Source: Carettochelys insculpta
Taxonomy: Eukaryota > Chordata > Testudines > Carettochelyidae
Direction of reading: 5' to 3'
Assembly (NCBI RefSeq): GCF_033958435.1
Contig: NC_134142.1
Span: 97,783,001 to 97,847,000, forward strand
Length of the DNA stretch: 64,000 nucleotides
This document shows, in pieces, positions 46,001-58,000 of the stretch. Each line of letters starts with the position of its first letter. Position 1 is the first letter of the stretch. A program made the translations under genes and the position numbers. Under the pieces are notes generated by a model, which ran no database searches, was not told where the DNA came from, and was given only the letters and a program-made list of their open reading frames with translations.

Positions 46001-49000
46001 ATGGGATTCAGGATACACCCTCTCAGCGAGCTTCTGGAGTCTGCCAAGGATGACACGAGCGAACAATTTACCAGTGATACTTAGGAGGGAGATTCCACGG
46101 TAATTGTTGCAGTCACTTCTGTCTCCTTTGTTCTTATACCAGGTTACAATGTTGGTGTCCTGCATATCCTGTGGAACCTAACCCTCTCTCCAGCATAGGA
46201 ACAGCAGCTCATGTAGGGGTTCCAGGAGTGTGTCCAAGGCACATTTGATTACCTCTGACGGTATACCATACTGGCCTGGGGCCTTTCCTACTGCAGTGCT
46301 GTCAATAGCTTTCTTCAATTCGACCAAAGTTGGTTCCTGGTCCAGCTCGTCCATGACTGACAGGAGCTCTACGGCGTTGAAGGCTGTATCAACCACAATG
46401 TTCTCGCATGAGTACAGTTCAGAGTAGTGCTCAACCCATCACTCCGTCTGTTTGGCTTTGTCAGTGATGACTTCACTAGATTTGTATTTCAGAGGTGTTG
46501 TCTTGTTCTGGATGGGTCTCCTTGCCTTCTTTATGCCCTCGTACATTCCCCTGAGGTTACCAGAGTCAGCAAAGGTCTGGATACTGCTGCATAGCTTAAG
46601 CCAGTAGTTGTTGGCATGGTGCCTGGCTGTCTGCTGTACTATTTTTCTGACTACTCTGAGTGCTTGCTGGGTACTCTGACTTGGTGAGCGTTTGTACTCC
46701 AGAAGTGCAGCGCGCTTCTTTTCGATGACCGAAATCATCTCATTGGAGTTAGCTTCGAACCAGTCATCTGTGTTTCCAGCTTTTCTTCCAAACACTGACA
46801 AGGCCGTATTGTAGATTGTGTCCCTCAGATGCTGCCATCTGGATGTCGCATCAGCACCCCCAGGACTGCTGTGCAGATTCTCCTCAAGGGTCTCTCCGAA
46901 CATTTCAGCTTTTTCTGAGTTTGCTGTCTTTCTGGCATCAATGTGGGGAGTTCCAGTTGGTTTAGAATGGTGCAGCTTCTTGGGTCTCAGCTGAGCTTGG
47001 AGCAGACTAGTGAATGATCTGTATCACAGTCAGCACTATGGTAGCTGCGTGTCAGGAGGACATTTTTGAGGTTGTCGTGTTTGGTGACGACCAAGTCTAA
47101 TTGGTGCCAGTGTTTCAAGCGTGCTTGTCTCCATGGTACTCTGTGCTGTGGCTTGGTTTGGAAGAATTTGTTTGTGATGCACAGATTGTGGTACATGCAA
47201 AGTTTGAGGAGACACTCTTCATTGTCATTCATTTTTCCCACACCGAAGTGACCTAGGCAAGAGGGCCATGAGTCACAATTGGCTTCAACTCTTGCATTGA
47301 AGTCACCCAGTACAGTTGTTCACGAGCAGGTATTTGTGTTCAACAAGCTAAATTCAAGTGAGCTCATCATAGAACTTGTCCTTTGCCTCTGGTGTGGTGT
47401 TCAGGGTTGGAACATAAGCACTGATCAGGTGGACAGGATTGGCGCAAGTTTGAAGTTTGACCTGAGGGAGTCTTTCTGATCCACCCGTGACTAGTTCCAC
47501 CATTTGCAGAAGGATGTTTCTGATGGCAAAGCCGACACCGTGCTCCCTGGGTTCCTCTTGGGCTTTGCCCTGCCAGAAAAAGGTGTAGTCCTTTTCCTTT
47601 AGGGATCCCAAAGCTGCGAGTCACGTCTCCTGCAAAGTGGCGATGTCAGCTTGAAGCCTCTTCAGTTCCTCGTTGATGACAGCAGTCTTTCGGCTGTTGC
47701 TGATGTCCTGAAAGTCTTCAGTCAAACCAGTCAACATGGTCCGTATATTCCAACAAGCAAGTTTGAAACTTTGATGATTTCCTTTTCTTAATAATTTTCT
47801 TGTTGGTATGTCTGGTTCTCATTTCAGTCACTTGTCAGGTTTGGGAACCTTAAGCCTCATGCACCCAGCGAGGCAAGTGAACTGTGGTGAGACAGTGCCC
47901 TACTGGCTGGGGGCTGCCCAGCTTAAGGCGGGCAGTGACTGTCCAATGTGATGCAATGATCTCTCCCACTGTTGGAAGCAACCACGGCGCTTGTTGTCTA
48001 CGCTAATCGAGCAAGAGCTTATAACCAGTATCTGTTGCCTCCCATGTTGGTTCAATGCTGTTAAGTGATGCTGGAGTACCTCTCCAGGCGTGAGCCTGGG
48101 CAATTTTTATGGTGACCCTGGGCTGCCCAGACACCAGGCCCCCCCTCTCGGCTTTACTGATATAGTCCAAAGGAAAGGATAACCTCTACATTTGGTACCA
48201 GCTCAGCTGCAGGGGTTGCTGGGACAGTGCCAGAAGTTGACACAGTACTTCCTTAGGACTCCCCTCTGGATTTTGTGACAGCATTTACTCCCTTAGCCTT
48301 ACTCCTTCCCAGAATAACCCACAAGGTAGTGGGGCATCTTCCACCGCCTTCACAGGAGTTGTCGATCTGCAGCACCACACCTCCTGGTCCGCCGTTGAGA
48401 CTGTGCATTAGAAGGGAGAAGCAACAAGTCCATCCATAAGGTTGGTATGTGAAATAGACCAGACACCCCTCACTGTGTTTTGCCTGTGAGCTGATGCAGT
48501 TGTCTGGGGGATGGCGTCACTGTAATGCACAACAGCTGCTTGGAGCCAACAGTGAGAGTTGAGTGGAGGGTGAGGACCAGTGCTTCCGTCAGCCTGAAAA
48601 GGTGCAGCTGCTGGAGAGTCAAAGGTACTACCTCTACCACAGACATCCCATATCCCCCATAAATTGACCTAGGTTTGCAAAATCAATCACGAAACACAGC
48701 CCATGAATGTCACTGAATTCCCTCAGTTGGAATTCTCTGGGCACCATTTCATTGCAAAGGAATTTAGTATTTTACTTCTCTTTTCTTTTCCTTCACACCA
48801 TAGTGTCATTACTTCTGCTTAGAATTGATCAATTAGCAAAAAGGTAGCCTGTTATGGAAAGGATTCTGTATAATTTGTCAGGTACTAACAGTCACCTGGG
48901 TCAAACATAAGTAGGGTAGACTATTTGTGTAACTGTGTTGATATGGTTTCACATTCCCAGGTATGACTTTCTCCATCTGACTGTTATTTTGGGGCACCTA

Positions 49001-52000
49001 AGCAGCACACTGAAAGGTGTATTAGAAACAACTAAATCATTATTGTTCATATAAGGAAGGGAAAGGAAAGGAAATAGAGTTTGATGTTATTAGTGATTAG
49101 GAACAGAAAGCCTTAAATTTCAGAATCTCACCCAAACTGCACCATAATTTGGGGGCCTTTGGATATTTTGGCTAGCTTTGAGCCCTCCCCTGCAATCAGA
49201 AACCAATCAGCTGTTTTTTCAAGTTTACTCTTCATGATCTTTTTTTTTTCCCTTCAGATCCTTTACACTGGAGTAGTGGTTTATGCTCCAGCTTTGGCTC
49301 TTAATCAAGGTGAGTTTCCAGCCTAAAGCACGTGGCTGAACCAATCAACTCGAGCAGGGTAGCTGGAGAAGTCAGATTAAAACAAACAAACAGAATACTT
49401 TGTGAAAGTTTCTGACTTCATTTTAGTAGCTGTACATTTGCACCACAACCATTTGTGTTGGTAGTCTATCATTTAACTGCCCCATTTTCTTAATACTTAC
49501 CACTAACTCGAGGAGATAACGTTCAACAGTTTCTCAATATCTTGGCAACGTGCTCAGTACAAGGTGATAATCAAACACTCTGCTGTGTACTTTGATTCTT
49601 TCTTCCCCTTCCAACCTCAAATTCTGATATCATCCTTAATCTCTAGGGGATAAAACTGAGATTTGTTTCACTGAAAGAATTTCAATTGTCTCACTACCAG
49701 CCAGAAGGTTGAAGAATAAGAGTGTGTTACCTTAGATGCAGTTAGTGGCAATTCTTCAATGGCCTAGGATGGCACTAAGTGGCTCAAAGCTAGGGATCAT
49801 GCCATGTTTCAGGGAAGGTTTAAAAACTCACATCCTGGACAAGGATACGGATATTACAATGTTTTCTTGTAACATTTTTCTTTCAAGTTTCAGGGCAATC
49901 TCTGTTTCCCCTCTAGCTACAACTAAACACTGTGCACTTCTCTTTTTGTGCTAAAGGTATTGTGAATCAGGAATGCATCACTCAGCTCAGTGAGTGTGTA
50001 TTTGCTATCTCCAGGAGAGGAAAGGAATCCTCCCACACAAGGAATGAAGAGGTGCCATAAGAGGCTACTTCCCCTAGACTGTGTCCATAAAGAAAAGATA
50101 GGAGCTGGGAGATGCCAATGGGCCCATTAAGTGGTGCATTATTTGACCTCCTGTTCCCTGCTGGAACCAAATGCTGTTTTATGTGGGTCAGAGTAACCTC
50201 CAAATTCATATGCTGTTGAGTAGAACCAATTAATTTTGTTCCTGGGAGAACTTCTTCAGCTGCATGAGCAGAACCTGGCTTGCCCCTCTAAATGAGGCTT
50301 TGTTGTACACAGAATTGCAGTTTGCACACTGAGTAGGGAAACATTCTGACATTTTTATTTGACTTTACTATCAACATGGAATTTTGCTCTACATATGTTC
50401 ACTATGGGCCTTAAATTTGGCCTTAAAGTTTTAGCTAAATTCACTTGAATTACTTCAGTTCCAGTTACTTCAATGGAAGTCCTGCATCCAATAAGACAGC
50501 AGATTTTTCTTCTAAATCCTTGAATCATTGGAGAGTCTCTAAAGAGGTTTGTACTTTAGTTGATATTAAGTGCAAAAGCAAAATCTTTCCTCGAGGCAAA
50601 TTTTGTCACTCAGGAGAGCTGGACAAAAAAGCCGTGTCTACACGTGCACGCTACTTCGAAGAAGCGGCACTAACTTCGAAATAGCGCCCGTCATGGCTAC
50701 ACGTGTCAGGCGCTATTTCGAAGTTAACATCGACGTTAGACGGCGAGACATCGAAACCGCTAACCCCATGAGGGGATGGGAATAGCGCCCTACTTCGACG
50801 TTCAACGTTGAAGTAGGGACTGTGTAGTCGTTGCGCGTCCCGCAACATCGAAATTGCGGGGTCCGCCATGGCGGCCATCAGCTGAGGGGTTGAGAGATGC
50901 TCTCTCTCCAGCCCCTGCGGGGCTCTATAGTCATCGTGTGCAGCAGCCCTTAGCCCAGGGCTTCTGGCTGCTGCTGCTGCAGCTGGGGATCCATCCTGCA
51001 TGCACAGGGTCTGCAACCAGTTATTGGCTCTGTGGATCTTGTGTTGTTTAGTGCAACTGTGTCTGGGAGGGGCCCTTTAAGGGAGCGGCTTGCTGTTGAG
51101 TCCGCCCTGTGACCCTGTCTGCAGCTGTGCCTGGCACCCTTATTTCGATGTGTGCTACTTTGGCGTGTAGATGTTCCCTCGCTGCGCCTATTTCGATGTG
51201 GTGCTGCATAACGTTGAAGTTGAACATCGATGTTGCCAGCCCTGGAGGACATGTAGACGTTATTCATCGAAATAGGCTATTTCGATGTCGCTACATCGAA
51301 ATAAGCTGCTTCGAAGTAGGCTTCACGTGTAGACGTCGCCAAAGAGAACACAGAAGTCATTGCTTTAGAACAGTGTTTCCCAATTTTATTTGGCCATGGA
51401 ACCCTTTTAAACTTGAAAGAATTTTGCAGAACCCCTAATCATAGAATTATAGAATCAAAGAACATTAAAGCTAGAAGGTCATCAAGTCCAGTCCCCTTCC
51501 CTCACAGCAGGACCAAGCACTATTTAGACCATCCCCGATAGATGTTTATCTAACTTTGCTCTTACATATCTCCAGTGATGGAGAGGAGATTCCACAACCT
51601 CCCTAGGTAGTTCATTCCAGTGTTTAACTACCGTGACAGTTAGGAAGTTTTTCCTAACATTTAATCTAAACCCCTTTGCTGTAGTTTGAGGCCAAGGAGA
51701 ATAATTTTTCTCCCTCCTCTTTGTAATCCTCTTTTAGCCACTTGAAAACCACTATCATGTCTTCTCTTTTCTAAACTAAACAAGCCCCATTCTTTCAGTC
51801 TTCCCTCATAGCCCATGTTCTCTAGACCTTTAATCATACTTGTTGCACTTCTGTGGACCTCTAAGTGCTTGCCAGGTACTCTGGCTCGGTGAGCATTTGT
51901 ACTCCAGGAGTGCAGCGTGCTTCTTTTCAATGACTAGAATCATCTCGTCGGAGTTTGCTTCGAACCAGTCGTTCGTGTTTCTAGCTCTTCTTCCAAACAC

Positions 52001-55000
52001 TGACAAGGCTGTGTTGTAAACTGTATCCCTCAGATGTTGTCATCTGGATGTCACATTGGCGCCCCCAGGGCTGCTGTGCAGATTTTCCTGGAGGGTCTCT
52101 CTGAACTTTTCAGCTTTCTCTGAGTTTGCCGTCTTTCTGGCATCAATGCGGGGCCTTCCAGCAGGTTTAGAGCGGTACAGCTTCTTGGGTCTCAGCTTGA
52201 GCTTGGAGCAAACTAGTGAGTGATCTGTATCACAGTCAGCAGAAGAACAGTACAGCAGACAGCCGGGTGCCGTGCCAACAACCACTGGCTCCAGCTATGC
52301 AGCAGCAGCATCCAGACCTGTGCTGACTTTGGTAATCTCAGAGGAATGTACGAGGGTATGAAGAAGGCATTAGGACCCACCCAGAACAAGATGGCACCTC
52401 TGAAATCCAAATCTGGTGAAGTCATCGCTGACATAGCCAAACAGATGGAGCGCTGGGTTGAGCACTACTCTGAGCTGTACTCATGCGAGAACGTTGTGGT
52501 TGACGCAGCCCTCGATGTCGTCGAGCTCCTACCAGTAATGGACGAACTGGATCAAGAACCGACTGTGGATGAACTGAAGAGAGCCATCGACAGCATTGCA
52601 GCAGGAAAGGCCCCTGGCCAGGATGGTACACCACCAGAGGTAATCAAGTGTGCCGTGGACACACTCCTGGAACCCCTACATGAGCTACTGTGCCTGTGCT
52701 GGAAAGAGGGTGAGGTTCCACAGGATATGCGGGACGCCAACATTGTAACCTGGTATAAGAACAAAGGAGACAGAAGCGACTGCAACAATTACCATGGACT
52801 CACCCTCCTAAGCGTCACTGGTAAACTGTTCACTCGCGTCATCCTTGGCAGACTCCAGAAGATTGCTGAGAGGGTGTACCCCGAATCGCAGTGCGGATTC
52901 TGCGCAGAGAGGTCTACTGTTGACATGGACTTCTCTCTAAGGCAGCAGCAGGAGAAGTGCAGGGAGCAGAGGAAGCCACTCTACATAGCCTTCATCGACC
53001 TGACCAAGGCCTTTGACTTGGTCAGCAGGGATGGTCTGTTCAAACTGCTCCACAAGATAGACTGTCCTCCACGGTTACTCAAGATGATCCAGTTGTTCCA
53101 CGAAGACATGAGAGGAACCATCCAATATGACGGCGCATTATCGGATGCTTTCAGAATCAGGAGCGGCATCAAACAAGGATGCGTGCTTGCTCCGACATTG
53201 TTCGGGATCTTCTTCGCACTCTTCCTGAAGCATGCCTTTAGATCTTCAACAGAGGGCATCTTGCTGCACACAAGTTCTGATGGGAAACTGTTTAATCTTG
53301 CAAGGCTGAAAGCTAAGTCTAAGGTGTGGGAAGTCCTCGTCAGAGACATGCTGTTCGCAGACGATGCTGCTGTAGTATCTCACACAGAAGACCAGCTTCA
53401 AAAACTGCTGGATCAGTTCTCCAAAGCATGCAAGGACTTAGGGCTTACCATCAGCCTAAAGAAGACAAACGTACTCGGTCAGGATGTTGCTGAATCCCCA
53501 TCAATCAGCATTGACAACTATACCTTAGAGGCCGTCCACGAGTTCGTTTACCTCGGGTCCACCATCACTGACACCCTGTCGTTGGACACTGAGCTAAATA
53601 GGAGGATTGGAAAAGTGGCCACAACTCTGCCCAGACTCAGCAAGAGAGTATAGAATAACAACAAGCTGTACACTCACACCAAAATGCAAGTCTACAGAGC
53701 CTGCATCCTCAGCACCCTTCTTTATGGCAGCGAGACTTGGACCCTGTATGCCCGCCAGGAAAAGAGGCTGAACGTCTTCCACTTGCGCTGCCTCAGGCGC
53801 ATCCTTGGAATATCATGGAAGGACACAGTGACCAACACCGCCATCCTCGAGCAAGCTGGAATCTCAACCATGCACACCCTCCTCAGGCAGCGTCGGCTCT
53901 GCTGGCTTGGCCACATCCACAGGATGAATGATGGAAGGATTCCAGAAGACATCCTGTATGGTGAGCTAGCCTCTGGCAAAAAACCTCCTGGATGCCCCCA
54001 GTTGTGCTACAAAGATGTCTGCAAGAGAGATCTCAGAGAGGTAGGCATCGAGCTGGACAACTGGGAAGAACTAGCAGACAACCCCAGCAGATGGGGATGG
54101 GGGTTACACAAGGGCCTTCAGAAGGGCGAGATGAGGATCAGACAGCTAGCAGAGGAGAAGCGAGAGCACAGAAAGCACACTAAGGACTTGCCAGACACCC
54201 GCCACATCTGCAAGAGATGCAGCAAGGACTGTCACTCTCGTGTGGGTCTTCATAGTCACAGTAGACTCTGTCAATGAAGTCCTCAGTTGAAACTATAAAG
54301 GGTGCGATCCATAGTCTATGCAGACTGAAGGATGCCTACTACTACTACTACTACTCTGTGGACCTTCTCTAATTTTTCTGTGTCTTTCTTCAAATGAGTG
54401 CCCAGAACTGGACACAATACTCCAACTGAGACCTAATGAGCACCGAGTAGAGAGGAAGAATTACTTCCTGTTTCTTGCTCTCAACACTCCTGTTAATGTA
54501 TCCCAGAATCACATTTGCTTTTTTTGCAACAGCATCACACTGTTGTCTCATATTTAGCTTGTGGTCAGCTATGACCCCTAAATCCCTTTTCACAGTTCTC
54601 CTTCCTAGATAGTTGCTTCCCTTTTAAAATGTATGAAGCTGATTGTTCCTTCCTAAGTGGACTACTTTTGTATTTGTCCTCATTAAACTTCATCCTGTTT
54701 ACCTCAGACCACTTCTCCAGTTTGTCCAGATCATTTGAATTCTGACCCTATCCTTCAAAGCAGTTGTAACCCCTCCCAGCTTGGTACCATCTGCAAACTT
54801 AACAAGCGGACTCTCTATGCCAATATCAAAATCATCAATATAAATATTGAATAGAACTAGTCCCAAAACAGACTCCTGAGGAACCCCACTTGTTATGCCC
54901 TTCCAGCATGACTGTGAATTATTAATAACTATTCTCTGAGAATGGTTACCCAGCCAATTATGCACCCACCTTATGGTAGCCGCATCTAAGTTGTATTTGA

Positions 55001-58000
55001 TAGGAAGATCATGTTAGACCATATCAAATGCCTTACTCAAGTCCAGGTATACCATATCCACCTCTTCTCCCTTATCCACAAAACTTGTTATCCTGTCAAA
55101 GAAAGCGATCAGATAGGTCTGGCATGATTTGTTCTTCACAAATCCATGCTGGCTGTTACCTATCACCTTATTTTCTTCCACATGTTTGCAGATGAATTCC
55201 TTCATTACTTGTTCCATCATCTTTCCCTGCACAGAAGTGAAACTGACTGGCCTGTACTTTCCCAGTTGTTCTTTTTCCCTGTTCTAGATGGGCACTTTTC
55301 CAGTCTTCTAAAATCTCTCCTGACTTCTAGAACTTTACAAAGATGGTAGCTAAAGGTTCTGATACCTCCTCTATCAGCTCCTTGAGTATTCTAGGATGCA
55401 TTTAATCAGGCCATGGTGACTTTAAGACATCCAATTTTTCTAAGTCATTTTTAACTTGTTCTTTTTTATTTGAGCCTCTAAACCTACCCCCTTCCCACTA
55501 GCGTTCACCGTATTAGACATTTCTGCACCAGACTTCTTGGTGAAGACCAAAACAAAAGTCATTAAGCAGCTTTCCCATTTCCAAGTTTCCTGATATTTTT
55601 AATCCTTTCTCACTGAGTAGTGGACCTACCCTATCCTTGGTCTTCCTCTTGCTTCTAATATATTTATAGAATGTCTTCTCATCTTTTATGCTTCTAGTTA
55701 GTCTGAGCTTATTTTGTGCCTTTGTCTTTCTGATTTTGCCCCGGCATACATGTATTGTTTGCTTATATTCATCCTTTGTGATTTCTCCTAATTTCCACTT
55801 TTTATATGACTCCTTTTTGATTTTGAGATCATACAAGATCTCCTGGAGAATTTTTACTGTACTTTCTATCTTTCCTATGCAGTGGTATAGTTTGCTTTTG
55901 GGCCCTTAATAATGTCCCTTTGAAAAACTGCCAACTCTCTTCAGTGTTTTTTTCTCTTAGTCTTGCTTTTCATGGGACCTTACCTACCAGCTCTCTGACT
56001 TTATCAAAATCTGCCTTCCTAAAATCCATTGTCTCAGTTTTGCTGTTCCTCCTTTCACCATTTCTTAGAATCATGAACTCTGTGATTTCATGGTCGCTTT
56101 CTCACAAGGGGCCTTAGTCTTTCAAATTCTCAACCAGTTTTGCTTTATTTGTTAAAATTTGTTAAAAAATTAGTATCTAGAACTGCTTCCCCCCAGTAGC
56201 TTTTTCCACCTTCTGAAATAAAAAAAAAAAAATTGTCATCAATGCAATCCAAGAGCTTTCTGGATAGTCTGTGCCTCATTGTGTTAGTTTCCCAACATAT
56301 GTCTGGAAGTCCACCATCACCACCAAATTCTGCACTTTGGATGATTTTGTTCGTTGCTTAGAAAAGCCTCATCCACATCTTTTGCTTGGGTAGGCGGTCT
56401 GTAGAAGACCCCTAGCATGACATCACTCTTATTTTATCCTTTTTAACCTAACCCAGAGACTCTCAATGCATCCGTCTCCATCTCAGTCCAGGTGTGCACC
56501 TCTCTGTTTACCCTGCCTATCCTTCCTGTGTAAGCTGTACCTTTCTATACCAATATTCCAATCATGTGTGCTATCCCACCAAATCTCTGTGATAACAGTC
56601 TTATATATTGCTTAACCCCTCTCAGCCCCAAACTCACCCCTGCTTTAGCCCCAAACCGGCTCCTGGGACTAAGTCATCTGCCCAAAGAAGCCCCCAGGCT
56701 AACCCTGCCTGAATAGACTCTGCCTGAGTTAGCTCCTCCTGCTACTGCACCCAACATGGTGGACAAACCTATCTTAGCCAACACTGCTCCTCTGACTCTA
56801 GTCCCAAGGGACTGATTTCATTGGCCACCCTATGGCAAGGAGAGGGTCCAGTCATAGCCAATGAAAGGCAAGGATAATGCAGAAACCACAGGACCCATCT
56901 GCCTTGCCTTCTGGATAGCCATTGACTTCTTGCAGAACTCTTATTTTCACTTTGCGGAAAACCCCCTCCCCCTGGGTTCCACGGAACACCATTTAAGAAA
57001 CACTGCTCTAGAAAAACTACATATTTAATTCAATCAACTGTGAGTTCTTCCACATGCCTCAGAGACATGGTTTTGATTTGGCCTTATGGCATTATTCAAA
57101 ATAATGATTATTCACTCACAAATGCAACTAATCAAAATTTGCAAGAAGACAGCAAAATGAAAGCAATTATACAAAATAATAAGCAGCAGAGTTTAAAAGC
57201 ACTTATGTAGAGGAGCTCCTAAAAAGAATAATAAATTAATATTAAGAACTACTCTGATTCTGCTGGAGTAAAAGAATCTTAGTCATTCTGTTATCTTCTA
57301 GATGAGCTGAACCTGTTGTGTTACTCCCAGTTTGATTTTCTTTGGTTTTACAGTGACTGGATTTGACCTTTGGGGCTCTGTATTTGCAACAGGAATTGTC
57401 TGCACATTTTACTGCACTCTGGTATGTATGTAACTCAAAAGAAAGGTTTAAATATAGATGATAAAGGCTAATCCTACTCAAAAGACAATTAATAGAAATG
57501 TGGTTTATAATTGTAGCTAGAATGACTGATGTTTGCATTAGTAAACACAGAAATGGTTGGCAAGCTAATATAATATCTCAAAATATTACATCTATTTTTG
57601 CATTTTTAAGGTGGTAAACAGTTTCAAGGTTTAAAACAGGTAGTTTAAAGTCAAGACCAAGACATTTTGGTTCAGACAAGGAAGTAATAAACTTTCATGA
57701 CACACTAAAGCTTCTGTGATGTGACTAATGATCTTTCCAACTATCTCATCTGATGACGTAGGCTCCAGCCCATGAAAGCTTATGTCAGATAAATGTGTTA
57801 GTTTTTATTGTAGCAAAGGACTCTCTACTTTTGCTGAAACAGACTAACATTGCCTCTAAAACTTGTCTCCCTGAATGTTTCAGTTTATAATTTGTAAATG
57901 ATGAGGGAACAAATTAATTCCTGGTGTAATTCCAGCAAAAGTGTCGCGATAGGACCTGGGATGAACCCAGCCACTGATCACAAGCCTTACAAAGAGCTTC

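Larger units (their letters stand above)
51440..56640 (-). mobile_element. CR1 LINE, nearly whole coding region, split by a LINE
   Basis: On minus, the order from 56640 down is endonuclease ([26 protein letters not shown]), linker (55836-55513: [40 protein letters not shown]), RT (55232-55014: [28 protein letters not shown]; 54965-54699: [30 protein letters not shown]), and 3' end ([20 protein letters not shown] at about 51800). The tail 'atcatagaattatagaatc' is at about 51438-51456. The RT catalytic box reads FADG for FADD, and stops occur, so it is dead. The insertion at 51861-54354 interrupts it. Confidence 0.85.
51371..57005. mobile_element. hAT-type element, split by nested CR1 and LINE
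   Basis: Left end CAGTGTTTCCCAATTT and the reverse complement of the right end CAGTGTTTCTTAAATG are hAT-like. Similarity continues inward to TGGAACCC on both sides. Flanks CTTTAGAA (51363-51370) and CTCTAGAA (57006-57013) form an 8-bp duplication with one mismatch. Its own sequence is only about 70 bases on the left and 370 on the right (from about 56640); the rest is later insertion. Confidence 0.72.
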
